Assembly: GCF_002294985.1 (NCBI RefSeq)
Contig: NZ_NSGE01000004.1
Coordinates: forward strand, 124,001-188,000
Origin: Mesorhizobium sp. WSM3862
GTDB lineage: Bacteria > Pseudomonadota > Alphaproteobacteria > Rhizobiales > Rhizobiaceae
Direction of reading: 5' to 3'
Length of the DNA: 64,000 bases
In this document: piece by piece, positions 16,774-25,710 of the stretch
How the letters are laid out: each line of letters opens with the position of its first letter
How positions within the stretch are numbered: the stretch's first letter is position 1
Notes under the pieces: model-generated
Told to the model about the DNA's origin: nothing
Databases searched by the model: none
What the model saw: only the letters and a program-made list of their open reading frames with translations
Program-made: the position numbers and the translations under genes

Positions 16774-17783
16774 CAGGCGGCTCGCGAGGCCTTGCCCGGC
16801 TCCCTCTTCCGGGAGGCCTCGCCGTTGAAGCCCGCGCGTCGCTCGATGCGGCCGGCAGGGATGGAAAGATAGAAGATGCGCTTCTGTTCGGCCCGGCCGC
16901 GCGACACCGAATCGAGGATCAGCCCGGTGACCATCGCCAGCATGGACAAGAGGAGCAGGCCAACGGACAGCACCCAGGTCGGCATGCGCGGAACAAGTCC
17001 TGTCTCGGCGAACTCGATCAGCACCGGGATCATCAGCCCGATGCTGGCCGCCAGGAAGAACAGGGCAAACGTGCCGAAGAAACGCAGCGGCTGCGTCTCC
17101 TTCACCAGCATGGCGAACATCCATAGGATCCTGGCGCCGTCGCGGAAAGTCGACAGCTTCGACGATGAGCCTTCCGGGCGGCGGCCGTAGTCGAGCGCCA
17201 TCTCGTTCACCGGCAGCTTGAGCTGCGAGGCATGGACCGACATCTCGGTCTCGATCTCGAAGCCGCCGGAAACCGCCGGGAAGCTCTTGACGAAGCGCCG
17301 CGAAAAGACCCGGTAGCCGGAAAAGATATCGGTGAAATCGGCGCCGAACAGGCCCTTGTAGAGCCGGTTGAAGATGCGGTTGCCGAAGGCGTGGCCGGAG
17401 CGGCCGGCGTCGTCGGTGACGCCGCGCCGGGTGCCCACCACCATGTCCGAGCGCTCGGTCAAGAGTGTGTTGATCAGCTCCGGCGCATCTTCCGGCGCGT
17501 AGGTGCCGTCGCCGTCCGCCATCACATAGATGTCGGCGTCGATGTCGGCGAACATGCGGCGCACCACATTGCCCTTGCCCTGGCGCGGTTCGCGCACGAC
17601 GACCGCGCCGGCCGCGCGGGCCCTGAGCGCGGTCAGGTCCTTCGAATTGTTGTCGTAGACATAGATCGTCGCGGAGGGCAGCGTCTCGCGGAAGCGCCGC
17701 ACGACCTCACCGATCGTCAGCTCCTCATTGTAGCAGGGCAGGAGCACGGCGATCGCCGGCTCGTTGCGGACCTCGTGCGGCAT
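16773..17783 (-). CDS. Family 2 glycosyltransferase (polyprenyl-phosphate sugar transferase type)
   Basis: 336 residues from ATG 17783, chosen for the GGAG 7-10 bases before it. The GT-A domain has V-L-L-P-C-Y-N-E-E, Y-D-N-N-S-K-D and the metal-binding M-A-D-G-D-G-T-Y. Two hydrophobic segments follow (A-L-F-F-L-A-A-S-I-G-L-M and S-V-G-L-L-L-L-S-M-L-A-M), as in dolichyl/undecaprenyl-phosphate mannosyl- or glucosyltransferases. It is coupled with the GtrA gene. The sugar donor cannot be read from the sequence. Confidence 0.88.
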   Translation of the reverse strand: MPHEVRNEPAIAVLLPCYNEELTIGEVVRRFRETLPSATIYVYDNNSKDLTALRARAAGAVVVREPRQGKGNVVRRMFADIDADIYVMADGDGTYAPEDAPELINTLLTERSDMVVGTRRGVTDDAGRSGHAFGNRIFNRLYKGLFGADFTDIFSGYRVFSRRFVKSFPAVSGGFEIETEMSVHASQLKLPVNEMALDYGRRPEGSSSKLSTFRDGARILWMFAMLVKETQPLRFFGTFALFFLAASIGLMIPVLIEFAETGLVPRMPTWVLSVGLLLLSMLAMVTGLILDSVSRGRAEQKRIFYLSIPAGRIERRAGFNGEASRKREPGKASRAA

Positions 17784-18020
17784 GCCTGTCTCCGGTGCCC
17801 GGGCCCAGCCGACCAGCCGCGCCAATGCCGGCGTCTCCGGGCCGCTTTACTATTTATTGAAGCTGTTAATGCCCGGTTTAAGCCTCCACCGCCAAAGACC
17901 CTGGACCGCCAGGCGTGGCGCCAAGACCCTTTCCGCATCTTCAGAAAATCGATTTTCCGATACCTTTCCTAAACGCTTTGCTGCCAGTCTGGTCACAAAT
18001 TCCCCCGTCAGAACAGGAAC

Positions 18021-19373
18021 ATGATGCAAACGACGTTTGGCACCGGGCAGCCAGGCAGGGAAAACGCGGATCTGGCCTTCACCGATCCGCTGACCGGACT
18101 TGGCAACCATCGTCGCTTTTACGACAAGGTCGATCGCCTGATCAGCGACCGCGCCGACGATCCCGCGCCCTTCACCGTCGGCATTCTCGATCTCGATGGC
18201 TTCAAACCGATCAACGATCTGTTCGGCCACAAGGCCGGCGACGACATCCTGATCCAGGTGGCTATGCGCTTGCGTGCCTCGATGGATGGCTATTCCACCG
18301 TCTGTCGCATCGGCGCCGACGAGTTCGCCTTCCTCTACCCGATGGTGTTCAGCGAGGAGCAGGCGGCCGAAAAATCGCGCATGCTGATCGAGATCCTGTC
18401 GGCGCCCTATGATGTCGGCGAGCGCACCGCCAGATTGTCGGCTTCGGTCGGCTGCTCGCTGTTTTATTCCGGCGACGAGACCACAGAGATCCTGATCAAC
18501 AAGGCCGAGACCGCGCTCTACCACGCCAAGCGCTCGGGCCGCGGCCGCGTCGTCGTCTACACACGCGAGATGGAGGAGGCCGCCAAGCGCGTCACCCGCA
18601 TCGAGCAGGCACTGCGCCGCGCCGTCTCGGCCGGCGAGGTCGAGCCGCATTTCCAGCCGATCGTCGACCTCACCAGTCGCCGCACCATCGGCTTCGAGAC
18701 GCTGGCTCGCTGGACCGACCGCGATCTCGGCATGGTGCCGCCGAGCGTGTTCATTCCCATCGCCGAGGAGCGCGGCATCATCGGCCCGCTGTCGCAGCTG
18801 GTGCTGCGCAAGGCGACCGAGGCGGCGCGCAACTGGCCGAAGGACCTGTTCCTGTCCTTCAACCTGTCGCCGTCGCAGCTTGTCGACCAGAACACCGGCC
18901 TGCATATCCTGGCGATCCTCGACCGCACCGGCTTCGATCCGCGCCGGCTGGAGATCGAGATCACCGAAACCGGCCTGATGACCGACCCGGCTTCGGCCGA
19001 GAAGATCGTCGAGGATCTGCGCCGCGTCGGCATCCGCGTCTCGCTCGACGATTTCGGCACCGGCCAGTCCTCACTCGGGCGCCTGCGCGAATTCCATTTC
19101 GACAAGCTGAAGATCGATCGCGCCTTCGTTTCCTCGATCCTCGAAGACCGGCCTTCGGAACACATCATCCGTGCCATTCTCGCCATGTGCGAAGGCCTCG
19201 GCATGGACGTTGTGGCCGAAGGCATCGAGGAGGAAGCTCAGGCCGACCGCCTCGTCCAGTTCGGCTGCGCGGGTGGCCAGGGGTATCTGTTCGGCAAGCC
19301 CGTCGATGCCGACGCCACGCTTGGCTATCTGCGCGATTCCTATCGCGGCGCACTGCGCGCCAAGGCGATCTGA
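18021..19373 (+). CDS. GGDEF-EAL protein with variant signature motifs
   Basis: 450 residues with no membrane segment or sensor domain, so cytosolic. The GGDEF domain (about 15-180) keeps D-P-L-T-G-L-G-N but has G-A-D-E-F (98-102) in place of G-G-D-E-F, which often weakens cyclase activity. The EAL domain (about 195-440) has E-T-L (226-228) instead of E-A-L but retains N-L-S-P-S-Q-L, E-I-T-E-T, D-D-F-G-T-G and K-I-D-R-A-F. It may hydrolyse or merely sense cyclic di-GMP. ATG codons at 18021 and 18024 are both possible starts. Confidence 0.88.
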   Translation: MMQTTFGTGQPGRENADLAFTDPLTGLGNHRRFYDKVDRLISDRADDPAPFTVGILDLDGFKPINDLFGHKAGDDILIQVAMRLRASMDGYSTVCRIGADEFAFLYPMVFSEEQAAEKSRMLIEILSAPYDVGERTARLSASVGCSLFYSGDETTEILINKAETALYHAKRSGRGRVVVYTREMEEAAKRVTRIEQALRRAVSAGEVEPHFQPIVDLTSRRTIGFETLARWTDRDLGMVPPSVFIPIAEERGIIGPLSQLVLRKATEAARNWPKDLFLSFNLSPSQLVDQNTGLHILAILDRTGFDPRRLEIEITETGLMTDPASAEKIVEDLRRVGIRVSLDDFGTGQSSLGRLREFHFDKLKIDRAFVSSILEDRPSEHIIRAILAMCEGLGMDVVAEGIEEEAQADRLVQFGCAGGQGYLFGKPVDADATLGYLRDSYRGALRAKAI

Positions 19374-19429
19374 TCGAGCCAACCCGCGATCCAAGCCCAC
19401 CCGTCCGCGCCTCGCGGAAGCGCGGCTGC

Positions 19430-19446
19430 TATTTTGTCAGACATAT
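19430..19446. promoter_or_regulatory. GntR/FadR-like operator ahead of the dgo operon
   Basis: TTGTCAGACAT contains a perfect TGTC-A-GACA palindrome (19435-19443). It agrees with the FadR-subfamily pattern TNGTNNNACNA except in the last position, and lies about 85 bp before the operon start. GntR-type DgoR controls galactonate genes in enterics. No GntR gene is in this window. Confidence 0.4.
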
Positions 19447-19527
19447 TGCCGCCGAAATCGCCTTTTCACCCTTGCTCCCCGGGCCGGCATGGCTAGGATG
19501 CGCGCCGGCCAAAGGGAGACAGAAATT

Positions 19528-20295
19528 ATGATGCCATCGGCGCGTTTCGCCGACCTCGACGGCGCCTCGGTGTTGATCACCGGCGGCGGTTCCGGCATCG
19601 GCGCGGCGCTGACCGAGGGCTTCATGCGGCAAGGCGCCAAGGTCGCCTTCATCGACATCGCCGACAAGCCCAGCACGGCGCTGGCCGACCGTCTGGAAAG
19701 GGAGCTTGGCCGGCGACCGCTCTATCTCAAGACCGATCTGCGCGACGTCGAGGAGCTGCGCGCCGCGGCAGCGAAGGCGGCGAAAGCGCATGGCGATGTC
19801 ACGGCGCTGGTCAACAACGCCGCGCTCGACGATCGCCATGAGGTGAAGGATGTCACGGTCCAGTTCTGGGACAACAACCTGGCCATCAACCTGCGGCCGC
19901 ATTTCTTCACCGCCCAGGCGGTGGCGCCGGGCATGAAGCGCGCCGGCGGCGGCTCGATCATCAATTTCAGCTCCACGTCCTATCTTATCAACCATCCCGA
20001 TCTGCCGGCTTACACCGCCGCCAAGGCCGGTATCCTCGGTCTCACCAAAGGCCTTGCCGGCAAGCTCGGCGCCGACGGTATCCGCGTCAACGCGGTTGCG
20101 CCCGGCTGGGTGATCACCGAACGCCAGCGCGAGCTTTGGGTCACCGAGGAGGCGCTTGCCGCCCATGTCGCCAAGCAATGCATCAAGCAGTCCATGCAGC
20201 CCGACGACATTGTCGGCACGGTGCTGTTCCTGGCGTCTGACGCCTCGCGCATGCTGACGGCGCAGATGCTGATCGTCGACGGAGGCGTGCTGTGA
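19528..20295 (+). CDS. SDR dehydrogenase, probable sugar dehydrogenase of the galactose pathway
   Basis: 255 residues with a complete classical SDR signature: T-G-G-G-S-G-I-G (cofactor binding, about 19-26), N-N-A-A, catalytic Ser in N-F-S-S-T-S, and Y-T-A-A-K. It is first in an operon with dgoK, dgoA and an SMP-30 lactonase, so the likely role is oxidation of D-galactose (or a related aldose) to its lactone with NAD(P). The exact substrate is inferred from context. AGGGAG precedes ATG 19528; the next gene overlaps by 4 nt. Confidence 0.85.
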   Translation: MMPSARFADLDGASVLITGGGSGIGAALTEGFMRQGAKVAFIDIADKPSTALADRLERELGRRPLYLKTDLRDVEELRAAAAKAAKAHGDVTALVNNAALDDRHEVKDVTVQFWDNNLAINLRPHFFTAQAVAPGMKRAGGGSIINFSSTSYLINHPDLPAYTAAKAGILGLTKGLAGKLGADGIRVNAVAPGWVITERQRELWVTEEALAAHVAKQCIKQSMQPDDIVGTVLFLASDASRMLTAQMLIVDGGVL

Positions 20296-21227
20296 GCGGC
20301 GCGCCTGCGGTCGCCGCCCTCGACTGGGGCACGACCAGGCTCAGGGCCTGGCTGCTCGACGGCGCGGGTCAGCTGCTCGCCGAGCGGCGCGGCGACGACG
20401 GCCTGATCACCGCGCGCGAAAAGGGTTTTGCGACGGTGCTGGAAGGCCATCTCGCCGCCATGGGCGCGCCGGAGTCCCTGCCCGTCATCATCTGCGGCAT
20501 GGCGGGTTCCCGCCAGGGCTGGATCGAGGCGCCCTACGTCACCGTGCCTGCCCCAATCGGCGCCATCTTGGCAGGGGCCGTCCGCATCGAAGGCGAGCGC
20601 CGCGACATCCGTATCGTGCCCGGCCTCGCCCAGCGCCTCGCCGACGCCCCGGATGTTATGCGCGGCGAGGAAACGCAACTTGCCGGCGCGAATCTGCCGG
20701 CAACGGGGCGCCACATCGTCTGCATGCCGGGCACCCATTCCAAATGGGTCGTGGTCGAGGACGGCGCGGTCGCCGGCTTCGGCACCTGGCCGACCGGCGA
20801 GTTGTTTTCGGTATTGGCCGCGCATTCGATCCTGAAACATTCGCTGGGGGAACATCCGGCACCGGTCACGGCGGATGGTCCGTTCTTCCGCCAGTGGTGC
20901 GAGCGGGCGCTGGGCGAAGGCGGCGACGTCACGTCAAAGCTGTTTGCGATCCGCGCCGCCGGGTTGCTGCAGGATTTGAAATCCGACGAGGCGGTGGCCT
21001 GTCTGTCCGGGTTGCTCATCGGCGGAGAAATCGCTTCGGCGAAGCGGCGCTACGGCGTCGGTGAAGCGCCCGTCGTGCTGATCGCTTCCGGCGCGCTGGC
21101 TTCGCTCTATGGCGCCGCTCTTGGCTTCGCCGGTCTTGCTTTTCGCGTCGTCGATGCGGATGAAGCGGTGCGCGCCGGCCTTGTCGAAGCCGCGCGCGAG
21201 AACCGCATGATCGGAGGCGACGCGTGA
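20292..21227 (+). CDS. dgoK: 2-dehydro-3-deoxygalactonokinase
   Basis: 311 residues. It phosphorylates 2-keto-3-deoxy-D-galactonate at C6. The N-terminus A-L-D-W-G-T-T-R-L-R-A-W is the phosphate-binding loop of DgoK; C-G-M-A-G-S-R-Q-G-W and M-P-G-T-H-S-K-W are family blocks. The GTG start lies in a GTGA overlap with the upstream stop, and another GTGA links it to dgoA, so translation is coupled across the operon. Confidence 0.93.
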   Translation: MSGAPAVAALDWGTTRLRAWLLDGAGQLLAERRGDDGLITAREKGFATVLEGHLAAMGAPESLPVIICGMAGSRQGWIEAPYVTVPAPIGAILAGAVRIEGERRDIRIVPGLAQRLADAPDVMRGEETQLAGANLPATGRHIVCMPGTHSKWVVVEDGAVAGFGTWPTGELFSVLAAHSILKHSLGEHPAPVTADGPFFRQWCERALGEGGDVTSKLFAIRAAGLLQDLKSDEAVACLSGLLIGGEIASAKRRYGVGEAPVVLIASGALASLYGAALGFAGLAFRVVDADEAVRAGLVEAARENRMIGGDA

Positions 21228-21862
21228 CGCAGACAGCACCCTTTCCCAAACTGAAACGCGGGCTGGTCGCCATCTTGCGTGGCCTCAAGCCGACAGAGGC
21301 GATCTCAATAGGCCAGGCGATCTTCGACGCCGGCATCGAGGCGATCGAGGTGCCGCTCAATTCGCCGGAACCGTTTTCGTCGATCACCAGGATCGCGGAA
21401 GTCCTCCCCGAAACCGCACTGGTCGGCGCCGGCACGGTGCTGACGACGGCCGATGTCGATGCCTTGCACAAGGCCGGCGGCCGGCTGCTGGTCAGCCCCA
21501 ACATCGATGCCGATGTCATGGGCCGCGCCATGCAGTACGGCATGGTGACGATGCCGGGCGTGTTCACGCCCACCGAAGCCTTCCAGGCGATCAGGCTCGG
21601 TGCTTCGGCGCTTAAATTCTTCCCGGCAAGCGTGCTCGGCGCCGGCGGCATTTCGGCGATCCGCGCCGTGCTGCCGGCAACGGCGCTGATCGGCGCCGTC
21701 GGCGGCGTTTCGGACAAGGATTTTGCCGGCTACAAAGCCGTCGGCGTCAGCGTCTTCGGCTTGGGGTCGAGCCTCTATAAGCCGGGCGCCAGCGTCGATG
21801 AAGTGGCTGAGCGCGCCCGCGCCGCGGTCGCGGCCTGGGACGAAGCCTTCGGAGGGATTTGA
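21224..21862 (+). CDS. dgoA: 2-dehydro-3-deoxy-6-phosphogalactonate aldolase
   Basis: 212 residues, a KDPG/KDPGal-type class I aldolase. It splits the kinase product into pyruvate and glyceraldehyde 3-phosphate. The base/acid region G-I-E-A-I-E-V-P-L-N-S-P and the Schiff-base lysine in A-L-K-F-F-P-A (about residue 129) are visible. The GTG start overlaps dgoK, and the stop TGA overlaps the next ATG by one base. The partner dgoK fixes the galactonate rather than gluconate assignment. Confidence 0.93.
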   Translation: MTQTAPFPKLKRGLVAILRGLKPTEAISIGQAIFDAGIEAIEVPLNSPEPFSSITRIAEVLPETALVGAGTVLTTADVDALHKAGGRLLVSPNIDADVMGRAMQYGMVTMPGVFTPTEAFQAIRLGASALKFFPASVLGAGGISAIRAVLPATALIGAVGGVSDKDFAGYKAVGVSVFGLGSSLYKPGASVDEVAERARAAVAAWDEAFGGI

Positions 21863-22734
21863 TGGACAGCGTTTCGGTCTTCAGCGATCACATTTGCCAG
21901 TTGGGGGAGGGACCGAGCTACGATCCCGGCACCGAGACACTGTTCTGGTTCGACATCGTCGATGGCAAGCTTCTGGAAAAGCCGCTCGCCGGCGCGCTGA
22001 AAATCCATGATCTCGGCGTGATGGCCAGCGCCATAGCCGTCATCGACGATGCCCGCCAGCTGATCGCCACCGAGATCGGCCTGCAGGTCCGCGATGTGGC
22101 GACCGGCAAGTTGACGCTGCACACGCCGATCGAAGCTGACAATCCGCTGACCCGCTCCAACGATTCCCGCGTCCATCCCTGCGGCGCGTTGTGGACCGGC
22201 ACGATGGGCAAGGACGAGGGCAAGGGCGCCGGCGCGATCTACTGGTTCTTCAAGGGCGAGCTTCGCCGACTGTTCTCCTACATTACCGTGTCCAACTCGA
22301 TCTGCTTTTCCGCCGACGGGACGATCGCCTATTACACCGACACCGCGACCGGGCTTCTGATGCGCGTCGCTTGCGATCCGGCGACCGGCCTGCCGACGGG
22401 CGAGCCGAACATCTTCGTCGATCATCGTTCGCAAAAAGGCTATGTCGACGGCTCGGTCGTCGACCGCGACGGGGTGCTGTGGAACGCCGTCTGGGGCGGC
22501 AAGGCGGTGAAGGCGTATTCGCCGGACGGCATGCTGCTGCGCGAAATCCCGATGCCGGTAACCCAGCCTTCCTGCCCCGCCTTTGTCGGGCCGAACGCCG
22601 ACCGCCTTGCGGTGACATCGGCATGGAAAGGCAAGGACGACAAGCAGCGCAAGCTCGATCCTCAGGCCGGCATGACCTTCCTGCTCGACATTCCGGTCCG
22701 GGGCCGCTTCGAGCCGCGCGTGCTGATCGCCTGA
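21862..22734 (+). CDS. SMP-30/gluconolactonase family lactonase
   Basis: 290 residues, a six-bladed propeller. Candidate metal ligands are Glu in L-G-E-G-P-S-Y (about 16), Asn in S-N-D-S-R-V-H-P-C-G and Asp in G-Y-V-D-G-S-V-V-D. In this operon it most likely opens the galactono-lactone formed by the first enzyme. ATG 21862 overlaps the dgoA stop (TGATG). It is the last gene of the operon; a galactonate dehydratase, needed for the middle step, is not present here. Confidence 0.9.
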   Translation: MDSVSVFSDHICQLGEGPSYDPGTETLFWFDIVDGKLLEKPLAGALKIHDLGVMASAIAVIDDARQLIATEIGLQVRDVATGKLTLHTPIEADNPLTRSNDSRVHPCGALWTGTMGKDEGKGAGAIYWFFKGELRRLFSYITVSNSICFSADGTIAYYTDTATGLLMRVACDPATGLPTGEPNIFVDHRSQKGYVDGSVVDRDGVLWNAVWGGKAVKAYSPDGMLLREIPMPVTQPSCPAFVGPNADRLAVTSAWKGKDDKQRKLDPQAGMTFLLDIPVRGRFEPRVLIA

Positions 22735-22828
22735 GCGGCTTGCGCATTATCGCTCGCTCAGGTCGGTTTCCTGAAAGCCGATTGCAACCGCCATGCGATG
22801 GTAGCACCAGACTTTTCTGGGAGCTTCC

Positions 22829-23887
22829 ATGCCGAGCAACGGCCCGACGCTGATCCTTGTTCACGAGCCGGAGAAGGCTTGCTTCGACCGGCTGGTCGCC
22901 GACGGCTACCCGACGGAACGCGCAACCGAGATATCGTCCTATCTGGCGCAGTCGACCGACCTCGCGCCCGAATTCGGCCAGCTCGCCGCCGCTTGCGAAA
23001 CGCGCGGCCTCACCTTGATGGCCGTCGAGCTGGACGACGCGGCGACCGTCTTGGCGAACGCCGATCCGGCCAAAACCCTGGTCTGGACGCTGACCGACGG
23101 CATCGCCTATTTCCGCGGCGGCGCTTCGCCTGCGCTGGCAAGGCTGAACGGACTGAAGACGATCGGCGCCGACGATTCGCTGTTCGCGCTCTGCCAGGAC
23201 AAGTTCCGCTCCGGCGCCGTGCTCGGCGCGCTTGGCCTGCCGGTGCCGCCGGCCGGGCTGGCCCGCAATGGGAAATGGCTGGTCGACCCGCCGTCCTCGC
23301 CCGCCGGCTGGTTCGTCAAACCCAACCGGCTCGGCGCCAAGATCGGCATCTGGCCGGATTCGCGCATCACCGAACTTGGTCATGCACAGGAGCTCAGCCG
23401 GCGTGTCTTTGACCATTATCGCGACGATGTCGTCGTCCAGCCTTATGTCGCCGGCCGCAATGTGCGGGCAAGCTTCCTCGGTCTGAAGCCGGATACCGGC
23501 GTCGAGGCGCTCGGCATCGCCTTCGTCGAGTCCGGCGGCGACTTCCAGACCATGGCCGACTCTATGGCGCTCTACGGCGATAGCGGCCAAGCCGCCAGGG
23601 ACGCAGGCACCTATGCCGAGCCGGAACTCGAGCAGGTCGCCGCCAGCCAGCCGGCGGCCGATCGCGCGATCCGCGCCATCGCGCAGGAGCTGATCGCCGG
23701 GCTTGGCCTGAAGGACGTCTTCTCGGTCGATTTCAGGGTCGAGGCCGACGACACCATCCATCTCATCGAGTTCGAAGTCTGTCCCGGCCTGCCCTGCTTC
23801 GATTTCCGCGACTATTGCCGCAGGCAATGGGGCATGAGCCTGGCGGATGCGATGGCGGAGACGGCGACCAGCCGGCTGAGGGCATAA
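22829..23887 (+). CDS. ATP-grasp family ligase, substrate unknown
   Basis: 352 residues. The C-terminal half reads as ATP-grasp: A-L-G-L-P-V-P-P before the fold, G-W-F-V-K-P-N-R-L-G-A (lysine of the ATP site), V-V-Q-P-Y-V-A-G-R-N-V-R-A-S, V-D-F-R-V and the metal-site motif L-I-E-F-E-V-C-P-G-L-P, close to D-Ala-D-Ala ligase. The N-terminal part (about 1-100) does not look like DdlB. It stands 94 bp after the dgo operon with its own GGGAG site. A carboxylate-amine ligation is likely; no partner gene indicates the product. Confidence 0.78.
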   Translation: MPSNGPTLILVHEPEKACFDRLVADGYPTERATEISSYLAQSTDLAPEFGQLAAACETRGLTLMAVELDDAATVLANADPAKTLVWTLTDGIAYFRGGASPALARLNGLKTIGADDSLFALCQDKFRSGAVLGALGLPVPPAGLARNGKWLVDPPSSPAGWFVKPNRLGAKIGIWPDSRITELGHAQELSRRVFDHYRDDVVVQPYVAGRNVRASFLGLKPDTGVEALGIAFVESGGDFQTMADSMALYGDSGQAARDAGTYAEPELEQVAASQPAADRAIRAIAQELIAGLGLKDVFSVDFRVEADDTIHLIEFEVCPGLPCFDFRDYCRRQWGMSLADAMAETATSRLRA

Positions 23888-24012
23888 GCTTAGGGATTGG
23901 ACCGGTCTGCGGCAGCGGAGCGGCTTTGAGACGCCGGCGAAGGATCGCTGCAAATCTTTATTCTGCGCCACCGCCTTCCATGATCATGTCAAGGCAGGAC
24001 GATTCAGACGAA

Positions 24013-24300
24013 CTAAACGCCCTCGACCAGCACGATCTCGCCATCGGCCACTTTCTGGCGAATGGCGACGGCGCGCTGATATTCCGGCGAGTGGTAGCAG
24101 TCATGCGCGGCGGCAAGCGATTGGAACTCGATGATCACGTTGCGCGCGCGGCCGGGCCCCTCGGCTTTCTCATGCTCGCCGCCACGCGCCAGGAATTTCG
24201 CGCCGAAGCGCTCGAAAGCCGGTTTGGCGGCGGCGACATAGTCCTTGTAGCCTTCCGGGTCGCGCACATCGACGCGGGCAACCCAATATCCCTTTGGCAT
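24013..24300 (-). CDS. DUF1330 family protein
   Basis: 95 residues, a dimeric alpha/beta-barrel fold typical of the family (G-Y-W-V-A-R-V-D-V-R-D near the start, V-I-I-E-F in the middle, Y-Q-R-A-V-A-I-R at the end). Biochemical role unknown. Two ATG codons sit side by side (24303 and 24300); the second is better spaced from AGGAG. It follows pyrF by 37 bp and is probably the last gene of that operon. Confidence 0.85.
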   Translation of the reverse strand: MPKGYWVARVDVRDPEGYKDYVAAAKPAFERFGAKFLARGGEHEKAEGPGRARNVIIEFQSLAAAHDCYHSPEYQRAVAIRQKVADGEIVLVEGV

Positions 24301-24337
24301 CATTTTCTCCTGTTTCGGTTCGCAAACGGGATCGGCC

Positions 24338-25039
24338 TTATGCCGAGCACATTTCGGCCAAGATAGCCTCGGCCGCCGCCCGCCGATCCGGCGCCTTGAC
24401 GATCGGCCGGCCGACGACAAGGTGGCTGGAGCCGTTGCGGATCGCCTGCGCCGGCGTCACCACACGCTTCTGGTCGCCATGGGCGCTGCCGCTCGGCCGT
24501 ATACCCGGCGTGACCACGGCCATGTCGGGACCGACGATCCGGCGCACGGTTTCGGCTTCCTCGGCCGAGCAGACGATGCCGCCCATGCCGGCATGCAGCG
24601 CCTGTTCGGCGCGCCGCAGCACCAGCGTGTGCGGATCGTATTCATAACCGGCATCGATCATGTCCTGCTCGTCCATCGAGGTCAGCACGGTCACCGCGAG
24701 CAGGCAGAGATCGCTGCCTTTGGCTGCTTCCACCGCCGCCTGCATAGCCTTGGGATAGGCATGCAGCGTCAGCATCGAGATCCCCATCCTGACGATATTC
24801 TCGACCCCCTTGGCCACCGTGTTGTCGATATCGAGCAGCTTCATGTCGAGGAAGACCTTGGTGCCGCCGCTGGCGAGCTCGCGCGCGAAATCGAGCCCGC
24901 CGGCAAAGGCGAGCTGATAGCCGATCTTGTAGAAAGAGACGCTGCCTTCGAGCTCGCGCACCGTCTGTTCGGCTTCTTTCAGCGTCGGCACGTCGAGGCC
25001 GACGATCAGCCTGTCGCGCATGGTCTCGACCGGATGCAT
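24338..25039 (-). CDS. pyrF: Orotidine 5'-phosphate decarboxylase
   Basis: 233 residues. It forms UMP from OMP in pyrimidine synthesis. The catalytic D-M-K-L-L-D-I motif is present (after V-F-L), with L-I-V-G-L-D-V-P at the start and T-P-G-I-R-P (phosphate loop) near the end. ATG 25039 overlaps the TGA of the upstream FMN-reductase gene (TGATG), so translation is coupled. Confidence 0.95.
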   Translation of the reverse strand: MHPVETMRDRLIVGLDVPTLKEAEQTVRELEGSVSFYKIGYQLAFAGGLDFARELASGGTKVFLDMKLLDIDNTVAKGVENIVRMGISMLTLHAYPKAMQAAVEAAKGSDLCLLAVTVLTSMDEQDMIDAGYEYDPHTLVLRRAEQALHAGMGGIVCSAEEAETVRRIVGPDMAVVTPGIRPSGSAHGDQKRVVTPAQAIRNGSSHLVVGRPIVKAPDRRAAAEAILAEMCSA

Positions 25040-25635
25040 CAGACCTCGATCCTCACGGACAGCATGCGCGAGGTTTCGATCAGTGTACGGCATAGGCGCT
25101 CCATCGATTGATGCAGTCTGGCGTCGCGGAATTGTCCGTCCTCGGCGAAGGCTTCATCGGCGCCGGAAACCGAGCATTCCGGCGTGATCACTTCCATCTG
25201 GCAGCGCACCAGCACCGCGCGCAGGTGGTTGATGCAGCGTATGCCGGCAAACTTGCCCTCGGAGGAGGAGCAGAGCGCGACGGGCTTGCCGTAAAGCGGC
25301 CTGAACGAGCGGCTGCCGTCGCGCCGGAGCCGGCTCACCCAGTCGATGGAATTCTTCAAGAGCGGCGGGATCGAGCCGTTATATTCAGGCGTCGCGATCA
25401 GCAGCCCGTCATGGGCGGAAATCTGATGGCCGAGCTTCACGGCATTCTCGGGAATGCCTTTGTCCTTCTCAAGATCCTCGTCCATGATCGGCAGCGGATA
25501 GTCGCCGAGCGAAATGCGGGTCACCTCCGCACCCTGCATGGCGAGTTCCTTTTGCGCGACATCGGCCGTCCGGCCGCTGAAAGCGCCGGTGCGGATCGAG
25601 CCTGCGAAAACGAGGATTCTTGGGATTACTGCCAT
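25039..25635 (-). CDS. NADPH-dependent FMN reductase family protein
   Basis: 198 residues, flavodoxin-like fold. The FMN phosphate loop [11 protein letters not shown] and the [13 protein letters not shown] block are typical of the NADPH_FMN_red family, including chromate/quinone reductases. ATG 25635 is preceded by CAGGTGG. The gene sits between pmtA and pyrF and overlaps pyrF by one base. The true electron acceptor is not evident. Confidence 0.9.
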   Translation of the reverse strand: MAVIPRILVFAGSIRTGAFSGRTADVAQKELAMQGAEVTRISLGDYPLPIMDEDLEKDKGIPENAVKLGHQISAHDGLLIATPEYNGSIPPLLKNSIDWVSRLRRDGSRSFRPLYGKPVALCSSSEGKFAGIRCINHLRAVLVRCQMEVITPECSVSGADEAFAEDGQFRDARLHQSMERLCRTLIETSRMLSVRIEV

Positions 25636-25710
25636 CGGCCACCTGTCGAACGACGTATAGGCCGAAGAGCGATCAATCCCCAAGCGCTTTCGATGGCCAA
25701 GCGCTTTCGG

